From contig CAJINV010000003.1 in NCBI GenBank assembly GCA_905178155.1, positions 6,815,612-6,879,611 of the forward strand: 64,000 nucleotides of DNA. Reading direction: 5' to 3'. This document shows, piece after piece, positions 1-10,989 of this stretch. The DNA comes from Amoebophrya sp. A120 (lineage: Eukaryota; Sar; Dinophyceae; Syndiniales; Amoebophryaceae). Under the pieces are notes generated by a model. It did no database searches. It saw only the letters and a list, made by a program, of their open reading frames with translations, and was not told the DNA's origin. Position 1 is the first letter of the stretch; each line of letters starts with the position of its first letter. A program made the position numbers and the translations under genes.

Positions 1-720
1 CTTGGCTTCGCGCAGCAACAGCTTTTCCAGAAAAAAAAGTTTGTGTCGCACCATTGCACCCGGAGGCTCGGTTGGCTCTCCTGCCACGAAGCTCTGTGGC
101 GGGTGAGCGCCGCCGACGGCCGAAGTAGTAGAACTTCGACCAGTTTTGTTACCAGAGGTCACATTTTTGCAGCTTACAACTTTGTAGTTGTCGCTGTAAC
201 TTTTATTTGTTGAGCACAATTCTAATTCATCTTCCACACACTATTCCAATTCCAGGGATCATTTCTCTCATCTCAATACACCACTAACACTATCAGCCAT
301 AGCGAAGGAATACGCCGAAACCCATGACTATACTCGTAAAAACGCAAGGTGGGAATCTCGATCTCAGGGAAGAAAAATGGATATCGGTTGTAGTTTATCA
401 TTCTTTCGCGTCGACCACAAGCACCACTAACACTTTTTGCGAGGCCGCGAACACCTTTCCCCATGCTCGTACTTAACTGGTGCGGTTCGGCGGCACACAA
501 AGACATCAAAACGATGGTGAATATATTATAAGGTCTTTCAATCCAAAATCTAGCCTGCCGAAAAAGACAGACTCTGGGGCATGATAGAGGAAGAGGTGGA
601 GGTCCATTTCTCGGAGGCACTAGCATTACTTTTTGGTGCTGCTCTGACGACGAGATTCAAAAAATCACCTAGGTGTGGACACTCACGCTTCGGCCCCAAG
701 CGTTCGATTTAGCAAGGAAG
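1..720. other. Downstream flank of the USP gene, no gene seen
   Basis: This stretch lies 3' of the protease gene that ends at 721. It holds only a short minus-strand open frame at 273-626 with no recognisable motif and no coding-like composition. I see no repeat, tRNA or element ends in it. Confidence 0.5.
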
Positions 721-3700
721 TCAACCACCTAGTTGAGAGGGGTCAAACGACTTGAAAATATTCTGCGCGCCTCGTGGTGTCATGTTAGGAAATTCGCGCT
801 GGTGGTGCGGGGTCTCGACGAATAATTCGCGTAAGGGCCTCAGCCGGCGTCGCGGCTGAGACCCCTGCTCCCCGTGCTCATCGCGCGGTGTTGCTGGTGT
901 GTGGTCAGTACTAACCGCTGGAGGAACAACGACGCCGCTTGGAACTGCGGCTGCTGAACCTGACGACCCATGTCGTGATGTGGCTGCTCGTGGCAGCAGC
1001 TCAACATGATCACCCGTGCCATCATCTGGTGGTCGATAGGTGGCCCTTGTCTCGTTCGGCGACGCAGTAGGTGTGGTCCCTTGATCTACTTCCTTAAGAG
1101 ACTCCGCAATCGCACGCCGGAGTGCTTCGTCCTCACTGATGCTACCGCTGCTGTTTCCGCCTTCATCTCCAGCCTGGGAATCACCGGCTTCAGAATCGGC
1201 GTCTGAGCCACCGCTTCCAAAACAAAATGAACCCCGACACGAGGCTGCTTCACTCACACCATCACCAGCGCTTGAGGTTGGTGAACAACAGAGCCGGACA
1301 TTCCGGTGCTGGAGAGGCATTTGTCGTGTCAACAGGGATAGAGTTTCCGCCGTCAAGGGGGCAGGGTGGCCTGTAACTTCCGTGCCGGGGTGTGCAACCG
1401 TACTGCTCGTCGGGGGCATGAATGCCGCCGGTCGTCCCCGTGCTGGCGGTGGTCGAGTGGGCGCATGCCCCCGGACACCGCGCGCACCGCCTGCTTTTCC
1501 AAGGCGCTCCGGCTGCGTGGCGTCCGAGTCGGACAGTGCTCCCCCGGAGTCATCTTCATGGGGACAAAAATCCACCCAACGCCGCTCATCTTTATTGCAC
1601 CCATTCGAGGTTTTTACTAGCCGCGGGTCGCTCGCAGCCGCAGGGTCCAGAACTACCGAGGAAGTAGAAGCTCTTTCAGCGAAGAAGCCAAAGAGGCCTT
1701 CGCGGCCAATGTCACCAACAGCCTTGTTGTTGACCCCTCCGCGAGATGGAATCGTCGTGCCAGAACCGGCAAGCATACCGCTGGCGCTCTCGGACGCAGG
1801 CGCATGCTCTAGAAAGAATGCCGCTCTTGCAGTCCCATGAGAGGTAGTCTCTTGCTTTACAATATCCGTAGTGGTCACCGTCACGGTAGACAGCTTTGTG
1901 CGGGCGGTATGGTCCGCCGCAGCTCCCGTCTCGCCTTTTTTGTGTGTTTGGTGTGAAACTGGAATCTCAGCTTGATGTTCGTTGGCAACGTCCTCTTCCC
2001 CATCTACTAATTCGTACAGCCAGAATATCCCTTCGCGTTGAATGGTTTCACGGAGCTCGTCGACAGCGTCACTTCCCCTTTGTATGGAAGCAGCAGCTGC
2101 TGGCGTGTGCGAGTCAACGTGACTGCTCATAGTCGTGCGCACGGTTCTCGCGACAGCATCGTCATAAAAATGAGTATACTCTTCTAAAGTGCGAGGCGCG
2201 GAGGCTAGGCTGCCCTCTGACCGCAGCGAGAGGTTTGCTGTATCGGTGAAAGTCGCGGCACGGTAGTGCGCCATTCCGCCGTCAGCACCAGATCGGTGCA
2301 GTACCGCAGATCGTAGGTGGTACGAGCGTGACCTGCAGCCGCCCTCGTGGCTGTTTACGCCACACCTGCTGGCACTTTCGCGCCGTGACATTACTACATC
2401 CTCGCGCGAGCCTCCACTTCTGGCGCAAATGTCGAACGACGCACTGGAAAATATCTGTCTGGCATCCAGAACCCGTGGCACTAGGACCTGCATGTCGCCT
2501 CGCTTTTTACTGCGGACGACCGAAGCGACCTGTTCTTGCTGATGGCGAGTCGAGAGCAGCAGGACGCGGGGGAGAGTCGCTCCTGTCTCCGTCAGCAGCT
2601 CACGTCTCTCTTGCAAGACCGCTCTACCAGCCTGGAACAGCGCCACGCAGGCGTCACTGTTTGTCTTGTTTATTGCATCTGGCTGGTTCGCCCACCGGCG
2701 CTCGTCCATCAAGCGCACGAGGCGGACATTCTCCTTGTACTGCTTTTCGTCTTGCTGGGAGTGCGTGGATAATGTGAACGCGGTGGTGGCAGCGTGTTTC
2801 GCTGACCGAAAATCGTTGTACGCGCTCGAAGATAAAGCGCCCGGCAACCCGAACCTGAACGGCGACACTGCACTATCACTGCCTGCTTCCTCCTGTCTCG
2901 AGGTCGGAATCGTTTCCGCATGCTCAACAGTGAGTTCTGGATCCGGGCCCCAAGTGAAAGGACGAGGCTTTCCCACGGCCGTACCTTCATCACTAGACCC
3001 GACAAACAAGCTCTTCGAAGGAGAAAAGCTGCGGCTTCCCGCTGCTGATCGATGAGATCCGGACTGTAAAGTCAAGCGGGGGACCGCACACGTGGCGTGG
3101 TGCGTGATACCATCTTGGTACCTTCGAAGTAAGCCGGCCAAGGCGACACGGTGGTTGTCCTTTCGCTGACTTTCGCCGACACTGTGCGTCGTCAGAGTCG
3201 ACGTTCGGCGCGGCGCCGAATGAGCAACAGTTCCGCCGAAGAACGAGGACGGCTTGATCAGATCTAACTCCGCGCTTAATTCTCCGTCGAGCCGCAACGT
3301 GACGACAGGATCCGGCTTCATCCGATACACGCAACTGACAGGCTGACCGGTGTCGTCGCGCAGTGTCATGGTACTGGTACTAGCATCCTGCTGTTTCGAA
3401 AAACAAGAGGCGGATTGAGATTCAATGCTCATGTCATTGACCTTCTGGTCAATTGTTGCTGTCGTACCCTCGGAGGAGCTTTCATCGCCCTCCTCCAGTC
3501 GCGCACCGTGCTGGCACCAGCGGTCTTTGTCCTGCTTCTCGTCCGATAACATTTGAGGGCCCAGAAGCGATGCCTGGTTGCTCGATTTATGTTCCACATG
3601 ATCGGGTTTAGTGTCAGCACTACCTTCGCCACCAGCGAGCGCAGCCGGATCGACCTCCTGCTCCTGGCCAGCGTGCACCGGGTCGAGCAAGCGAAAGATG

Positions 3701-6700
3701 GTTTGTGTCTGCAAACGAAACAAGTCGGCGAGCTTGGGAAGGGCTTCTCGCAAAAGGACAAAGAACGCTTCTTCGGCACACTGCTGTTGGCCCGTAACTG
3801 CGCAAGAACTGGCTGCAGGGCCCCCAAAAGGATGGTGCCCGTCCGCGGCACCGTCGTCTTCTTGAGAGGAAATCAACAAGAAGGAAACCCCCGTACTTAG
3901 TTCTTCCATCTGCGTCCGGGATACCTTCTTGTCGTAAAGCAGGCCCTTGTAGTACTAAGCGGAAGTTTCTAGGAATGAGGAAAATTCGAAAAATTTCAAT
4001 CCCCAGATGAAAGTAGGCAGGTGGAGATATCAGGTCGCGGCCCCGTGCCGGCCCATTTGCGAATACCGCTGCGCAAGAAGAGCTCGAAGAGCCCCGCGGA
4101 CAACTGCGGTAGCCGAGCCTGGAGAGTCATCCGCGGCTCGCATATAATGGCCTGTATCGCGGCTGCATCAAAAAGACAACGCATGGCTCTCCGAACGGTG
4201 GCGCCTCCACACACGCGCATCATTCTCAAAACTATTAAGCCAAAACCTCAGGCGCCATGGACCTTCCTACCCATGGACGCCATGCGCTACAAATAAACAC
4301 TCTATAGCGGGGCAGGTGTACCCCCTTACCGAACCGCGCCAAACATCCCACGCCGTCGACAGCTTCCCACCGTGAATCAACCTGCCGCGTCTTTGCTCCT
4401 AACGCCTTCAACTTGCGGGCATTTCGCGCCGGACTCGAAATTTTCCTCGGAAATTGAATCGCGGTGCTATGGTGGTGGTTTTGGCCTCGCTTCGGGCGTG
4501 TTTTGCTGCCGCGCTCGCTACCCAAAAAAGGGAGCCCGGGAAAGCCAGCAAAACAGACCAGGCCCCAGACTCGCCTCGAAACAAGGCAAAAAGCGGCGCC
4601 ATACCGTCGCGATTCAATTTCCGAGGAAAACTCAGAGCCCCCCCGGCCCCTCCCCCTTGCCCTCCCCCCCCTCTTCGCCATTTTCCTCGGAAATTGAATC
4701 ACGATGGCACGGGGGCGATTTTGGCCCCCTTCAGAGGGGGCCCTCCGGAGGCCCAATCCGGCCCCCCCGCGACCCCCCCTTCGGCATTTTCCTCGGAAAT
4801 TGAATCACGAGCGGAAAGCGCAGAGCGCTATTTGAAGCATGGAAGAAATAGCAAAAAAATCAACGCGGGGCTGAGCCCTCGGGCGCGACCTTTGTTGGGG
4901 CACCCCGCCAAAACCCGGCCGCCGCACTTGAGGGCGCCGGGGTAGTCCTCCGCCTTTCTTTTCAAATGTTTCCGCACCTCCTCAAGACGGCTAGGCCACG
5001 CGTCCGACCCCACTGGCCCCTTTCAGGGCTGCCGCGTTAGGTTGGGATCCCCACTAGGGGATTGCCGGGGGGCTGGTGTTCGGTAGAATAGGCCCAGAGA
5101 CCTCAAAGACCTGCCACCTTAGCGCGCTGCTCTGACTGCGATGCACATGTAGAGATCGCTGCCGTTATTCAGATGAAGCGCGGCTTTGTGGGTGTGTGTT
5201 GAGCCTCCGGCGATGGCTGGTTGGCTATCGAGGTGAGTGGCACCCGAAAAGCCGCCAGCCTGCTTTGGTGATTTCACTGCGCGGCAATGCGTCTGAACTC
5301 TGACGCAGTCGCTTCCCCTTTCCATTTTCGAATACAACAAACAAATGCTGGCGCGCCACGCCAGCCAAACACAGCTACGAAAAGCTGCTACAGTCGGAAG
5401 AGAATTCGAAGGGGGGGCAATTTATTCAAAATTTCCTCATTCCTAGAAAGTTCCACTTAGTATGTAGACGTCGCAAAAACGCGACACCAGCCCTTGCCGC
5501 TGTACGTCGATCTCATTCACCAGCGGAGGCGCAGCTGTACTTCCCAGACCTTCGCCTATTGACGCGTCTGGCTTGGCAGCGTGCTGACCAGCCACGGGGG
5601 CAGGCTTCATCTCGGCTCCATGTTCTTCTCCTTCGTGCACAAGAAAAGCTTGTTCGTCATGCGGGGGAGTTTCCGTCCTGGCAGAAGTGGGTGTAGACGC
5701 ATCTTCGGTAGAGCTACAAGATCCTGATCCGGAAGCGGTCGTTTTGCTTGTTCCACCAGAATAAACATGATCGCTTTTCAGGTGGGCTGCTTGATCGACG
5801 GCCGGCTGGCAACCTTTCACAGCAGTTGTGTGGACGTTAAGAGACTGCATCTGCAGAGGCGCATCCACATGGGCAACCATGTCGTTTTTATCAAGTAGTG
5901 CCGCGGTGGTCGTGGTGGTGGAGGCCGAGGTCACGATCAGTTCCTTTAGCTGCGGTTTCACGTTGAAGCAGTATTCAGTCTCGAGCAACTGCTCGACGCT
6001 CCGAAGCCGGAGAAAAGCCTGCAAGAAAGAATTCAGCCAGCAGGTATTGCCGACGTTTGGCAGGCCAACCTCGTCCTCGGCTAGGAACGTCGTCTGAACA
6101 GTCGCAAGGAGCTTGCTTTCCGGTGCAGGAGCATGATCTGCCTCTCCTGCGCCGGCGGCGGCACTCGACAACGGCTCGACAGTGTCCCGGAGCAGGTCGT
6201 GGATGTCCGGCGGAACCAACGCAAGAGCAGTTTCTTCATGTCCCGTATTAACAGGTACTCGTTCGCTCCCTGGGGGAGAGATGGAAGTAGACCCAATTTC
6301 GATACTCCCACCAAGTGCATCAGCATCGCCCCCCATCTTTCTGGGACTTGTACGCTGGCCCGCGGCCCAATGGGCGCCCCCCGCACTATCTCCGTCTCCC
6401 ACGTTGTCGTCAAGAACATTAGAGTCGCCTGGACCTCGGTGGAAAGATTGCGTGTTGCGACTCTCAACATCAGTAGTTCCCTCTGGGTTTTCGCCCTGCT
6501 GTTCACGACTCGAACCAGCTTCCGCACCTCCAGCAGCACCATCGCTATACACCGTGGTGGTAAGAAAACCGTTTGCGTTCAAGTTGGGGGACGAGAGGTC
6601 TGCCGCTGCCTGAAAACCACTTCCTTCTCCTGAGTCGCCGGTACTAGTGGCTGCACCGGGAACGTTTTTGCTCAGTTTGTTCCCCAATGCGAGGAAGGTT

Positions 6701-6810
6701 GATGTGTCCGTCCAAGATAACAAAATGTATCCAACAACCACCGAAAAGAGGACAGAACTATGGACACCCTTTCCTGCTGCGGTATTTGAACCTGTGACAT
6801 AAAACATCAT
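721..6810 (-). CDS. Ubiquitin-specific protease (peptidase C19) with C-terminal UIM
   Basis: Predicted deubiquitinase that removes ubiquitin from proteins through a Cys-His active site. There are two exons: 6810-5463 and 3947-721. Removing element A plus one 5-bp repeat joins them in frame (Cys-Asp-Val-Tyr-Lys-Gly) into about 1524 residues. The catalytic Cys box (GLPNVGNTCWLN, Cys near 256) is in exon 1. Exon 2 carries a LPRVLLL strand near 907, the His box (AVLHRSG...MAHYRA, His near 1009) and a closing FYDDAV motif, so the fold is complete although expanded by long low-complexity inserts. A ubiquitin-interacting motif (EDEALRRAIAESLKEV) lies near 1385-1400. A hydrophobic stretch near residues 17-32 could be a membrane anchor. 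The motifs on both sides of the element argue strongly for one gene rather than two. The family is known; the substrate is unknown. Confidence 0.88.
3953..5462. mobile_element. Introner-like element A (1510 bp) in the USP gene
   Basis: The ends are inverted repeats starting TACTAAG(C/T)GGAA; 29 of the first 31 bases match. The flanks are a perfect 5-bp duplication TGTAG (3948-3952 and 5463-5467). Deleting the element and one copy fuses the two protease exons in frame. No GT-AG choice is possible at the boundaries within the repeat. No transposase-like frame is present, so it is non-autonomous. It contains nested inverted repeats between 4440 and 4812. Confidence 0.9.
4440..4812. repeat. Nested inverted and direct repeats inside element A
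   Basis: The motif TTTTCCTCGGAAATTGAATC occurs directly near 4440, 4680 and 4787 and inverted near 4611-4630. The first pair, continuing into a shared GCGGTGCTATGG-like stretch, resembles the two ends of a roughly 190-bp MITE nested in the larger element. The motif itself is partly palindromic (TTTCCTCGGAAA). Confidence 0.75.
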
Positions 6811-8882
6811 GCTGGGCCAAATATGCTATAATAATTCGAAAGGGTAAAAAATAAGTGCCCACACAATGTTGAGAAGTTATTCACAGTTCGTCGATTACTG
6901 ATTTATATAGGAAAACAAAAACTTCGAAAACAGAAAGAAATAGTTTTTAAAAAACAAAAATATGTCGTGAAGATTTTTGTGAAATAAAGCGGGCTACTTC
7001 GACAACGAAGTCAGAGAACCTAATCGAAAGTAAAAACTCCGTGTTGTTGAATAGACTCGTGGAAAACGCGAAATAAGAATCTTCAAAAGCTTTTATTCAT
7101 CGTGTGATAAAATTCATTTTATGTCGTTCGCCAAGGTCGTCGTGGTGGCTGCACGAAGATACGACGTCGAAAGCTGCCCAGCAGGATCTCTGGTGCCGCT
7201 TTATTTTTCATACGGTCTTCAACTCCAAAGTAAAATTTTTCCTGTAGGTTCGTTTCAACCAAAAGAGGGACAATTTCCATCAATCAAACGAGCAGGTCTC
7301 AATCAATTCGAATTCGAACTCAACTGAACTCGATGCTGCAGGAACTACACTACACAAATAGAAATAGTTGCTACACACCACGTGGGCGGAGCTCCGTCGA
7401 GATCCTTCAAAACGCTGCAAAGATGATGTCCATGTGACGAATGAATCGGCTCTGTAATTTCTTTTAAAGAGCGCGCAATGCTTGTGAACGGTGGAAATTG
7501 ATCAAAAGCAGATGCAAATTCGAAATCGGAGATCGCATCTGGTGACCAAGAAATCTGTAGAAGAAGCACGCTCGCGCGGGTAACTTCGCTTGCACATGTC
7601 TGAGCATCTGTGGGCTGGTTCAGGTAATATTTTGTGATCCGAAAAGGAAAAATGAAAATCTTCGCCGTCGGTGCCCGCTACAAGAAGAAAAAAGCATGGT
7701 GTGTACAATTACAATTTACAATTTATTCACTTCACTTCACTGGGTGGCGGTCGGCGGTGGCCTCTTCTCATGTGGCTCGCTAGAACGGGGCAGGGAACGA
7801 CGCAACGCTATGCACCACAGGCACGCGACTACCAGATGCCAGCGTGGACGCCGATCCGGGCAGGAGCACATGCCCACTAAGCTACCTATTTGTATCAGTT
7901 TACTACACCTATAATTAACTGAAACTAAGGTCGTGCAGGGCCCTCTGGGGTGTTTATTCTGCCAAACCAAACCAGCCCGACGAATAAAGAACTAGATCAA
8001 CTACCAAATTCGAACAAGTGCAAACACCGCGAGGTCGCTGTTTCGAGTTAGTGAATTGCTTTTTTCTGCTTTCTGACAAACCTCAAATGTTTTCTAGGAG
8101 AGTCTATGCGGGGTTCGGAAGAACTTGTGCGCTAGCCTCGAAGCTAGTCGCGCTGAGTTCGAACTGGTACAGCCATAAACTCTCGATCAAGTAAAAGCTT
8201 ATACAACACGCAAAACGCACTCGAGACGTGACTAACTTTCTAATGACCTTAGTGCGATATTGCTTCGAAAATAGCATGTAAGTCGAGAATATTTAGGCTA
8301 TAAAAGTCTGTAACCGGATCACATACGAGGATGCACGAGGCAACCTCAAGTAGCGTGTGTTACAAACAAAAGCAGGTCGATATTTTAGCCGCGCTGCTGT
8401 CTCCAACACACATCAAATAACGACTACGCGGGGAAAAAAATTTTCAGTGTTGCGTGCAAGCTTGATACCACGCTGAACGCGTAAGGTAGAATGCTTGAGC
8501 GTGCCTAGGTCCGATGTTCCTTACCCTAGAATTTAGCAGATGATCTTGTCGCATTATCTAACTCGGCTGGTGTGTGCAGGCGCGTTACCTGCCTAAGCAG
8601 TGCTATTTGCTTTTTGTAGCAGCGCTTTTTTGTAGATTCACGAGATCTCGCGAGACTACAGCCCTATTGCTTCAACAGAGGAGTCAAAATGAGAGGCGAC
8701 TCAGTCTCTCAGTCCTCGCGCGCGCAGGGACTAACTGCGCGGAACTCTATGTTTCAGCGCCCTGACTCCGGGGTCGCGTCCGGAGTGTGCTGCTTCGTCT
8801 AATCCCGACCCTGTTGCTGTGCGTTGTGCGCTCGGCCAGGCGCGGGGTCGGGCAGGCCGTCTCGACCGCAGTTCACGTGCGC
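6811..8882. other. Intergenic region, nothing recognised
   Basis: This 2.1-kb spacer separates the protease start from the end of the next gene. It is AT-richer than the genes. Only short, unrecognisable open frames occur on either strand, and I see no inverted-repeat element or RNA gene. Confidence 0.5.
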
Positions 8883-10962
8883 TCACTCTACTCTTGCTGC
8901 CTGACCGTTCCACTTGAGCAGTCGGAGACGATCAATCACCGCCCTGTAAGGGCTGCAGACCGTCGGCGGGATACCCAGCACGCCCACGTAGTCCATCCAG
9001 CAGGCGGAGTCGGCCCCGCTTTTCAAGACGCTCTGCCACGGAGGGAGCGGCTCCACATTCCACTTTCCCACAGCTCGACGGGCCATCTGTTCCTCGCTGA
9101 AAATCCCGCGGTACGAAGTCTGCTCCTGATCCCGTTCGCGCTGTTTCTGGTTTTGCGAATCGTCGTCGCCAGGCACGACGCTGCGGTTTCCGATGGCGTC
9201 GAGAGAAGATGGAGATGGCGGCCGCTCGAGTCGGTGGCCCGTGAGGCGGGCGAGCAGGTCATGCGGCTCGGTGAAATGCGAAATGCGCAACGCCGCGCGA
9301 TTCCAGCTGATTTTCTCACCCTCGAACGGCGCTTCCAGGTCGTCGCTCATGATGACCGGCAAACAACCAGTGAAGAAAGACTCATACAACCTTGAAGTGT
9401 AGCTCGTGAGTCCCTTCGGGCAGAGGCAATATTTGCACTTTCCGATTCGCTTGACGTACTGCTCGAACGGCACCGGTCCGCCGATGCTGGTACCGCCATG
9501 ATGCCCCAACTGCAGCTTCAGGGTGCGGCGCACAGTCTCGTTCACGCCGACGTACGCGTTGTTCACAAAGTCCCCGTCGATGTGACGTCCGATGTGTGCC
9601 ATGTGCCCGTGGAAGCACGCCAGCATCGTCCGGTTCCGTTCCCAGGATCTCAGAAACGCTGCACTCGGCATCTCAGAAACACCATGCGAGATCGTTATCG
9701 TGGCTGGAGGTTGTCCTACTTGTACACTTCTCTGTACACTCTTCTTTCTCTTCGCGCTAAACGACGAGGACGGAGCAAGCGCGCTGGACAAAGAAGACGG
9801 CCCAACCGCAGACATGGCGGACGCGTACTCCTCCGTGCTGAACTCCAGCGGCCAGTTGGCGAGCAGCAGCGTCGCCTTCGCCTGGTCCACGACCGACGGC
9901 AGAATCATGTGGCGCGCGTTGTTCGGCTGGTGGCACTCTCCCAGCGGGCAGTGCGTTTGCTGCCGCTTCTTCCGCTTGCTATCGAGAGCAGGATTTTCGA
10001 CAGGGGCAACATCCACTACCTCGACCACCTCCTCTCCTGCTGTCCTCGTCAATTCATTGCTGTTTTCCGCCGCGACCGTTGTACTACTTCTAGAAGCGGC
10101 AGCACCAGTGGTTTTCCTCAACAGTTCCCGATCGCTCTCCGACACCTCTACCAGGGGCAGTTTTAAAAGCTGGCGCTTGTAATTCAAAATGGCTCGCGCC
10201 GGCGCGCCGTCGAGACTCGGAAACACGCCGTCCATCTGCAACGACTTGATCGGCCGCCCCTCCACCCCGAGCACGATCGAATTTTTGTCCAAAATGGACG
10301 TGAGCCAGCCGGAGGAAGCCTGCACGAAGATGTGGTCCCGCCCCTGCGTGCGATTCCAGTACGGCCGCTCGTGCAACAGGTGGTGTTCCACGCGCGCGAG
10401 ACTGGTCACGCCAGTGTACCAGCCCAGGAAATTCGCGGCACTCATCATTAGCTCCCAAAACAACATGTACTTGAACCTGTACGTCGTGGTCGCGCGCCGG
10501 CGCTTCCGAGTTATGAGTAGAGGAGGCTCTTGACGTTGCGGTCCTCCAGCCGTCTTGGTGCTGGGCGGGTCGGCGTGGTAGTCGGAAGGAACGAACTGCC
10601 CAGTGGGGCGCCGTCGCGGCTTATTTCGATTATTATTTTCATGATTTCGTCCGGACGCCGTGCTCGTGCCGTTAGGTGCAACGTAAAAGTAGTAGTCCTC
10701 TTCCACGTAGTGCACCTCTTTCTCGTCGTAGACGCCCTCCTGCATCCGAAAGCGCTCTTCGTATTTTCCCAAGTGCCAAATTTTCTCCGCCTCCTGTCTA
10801 AATATCATATTTTGCTCTATTCGCTCTATCTGCCGCTGTCTGGCTCGCTGTCGCTGCTGCCTTTTTTTGGTGGACGTCCCTCCTTGTGCGGGTGCTCCCG
10901 TTTCTTCTGTCTCGTCCATGTCGTTCTCGTTGTCGAGAGAAACGAGACCCGTCCGACTCTTG
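8883..10962 (-). CDS. Exostosin-like glycosyltransferase (GT47), C-terminal half
   Basis: GT47 enzymes transfer sugars in the Golgi. From the ATG at 10919 the frame is 678 residues: a Gln/Arg-rich coiled start (residues 18-60), then FWELMMSAANFLGWYTG (near 154), WNRTQGRDHIF (188-198), and the diagnostic exostosin C-terminal block CKYCLCPKG (near 496) with GCLPVIMSDDLEAPFE (near 520). It lacks the membrane anchor and the upstream YVYD...DPEEADFFFVPYH part of the family domain; that part is present in the gene at 15297-18262. The frame stays open upstream of 10919 through a dispersed repeat (10921-10962), in the same frame as the copy that ends the other half. It may therefore be the second half of one split gene. 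The domain call is firm; the gene structure is uncertain. Confidence 0.8.
10921..10962. repeat. Dispersed hairpin repeat, copy 1
   Basis: About 36-42 bp with core GTTCTCGTTGTCGAGAG and a following AACGAGACC that folds back on it. On the minus strand it ends directly at the ATG of the exostosin C-half and reads in frame as KSRTGLVSLDNEND. Two other copies lie at 13356 and 15297. Confidence 0.85.
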
Positions 10963-10989
10963 CAGCGAGTAAAAGAACATCTCCACTTG

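Noticed and set aside
721..6810. Two separate genes, a UIM protein and a USP
   Set aside because: The His box and FYDDAV motif are on the UIM side and the Cys box on the other; removing element A joins them in frame.
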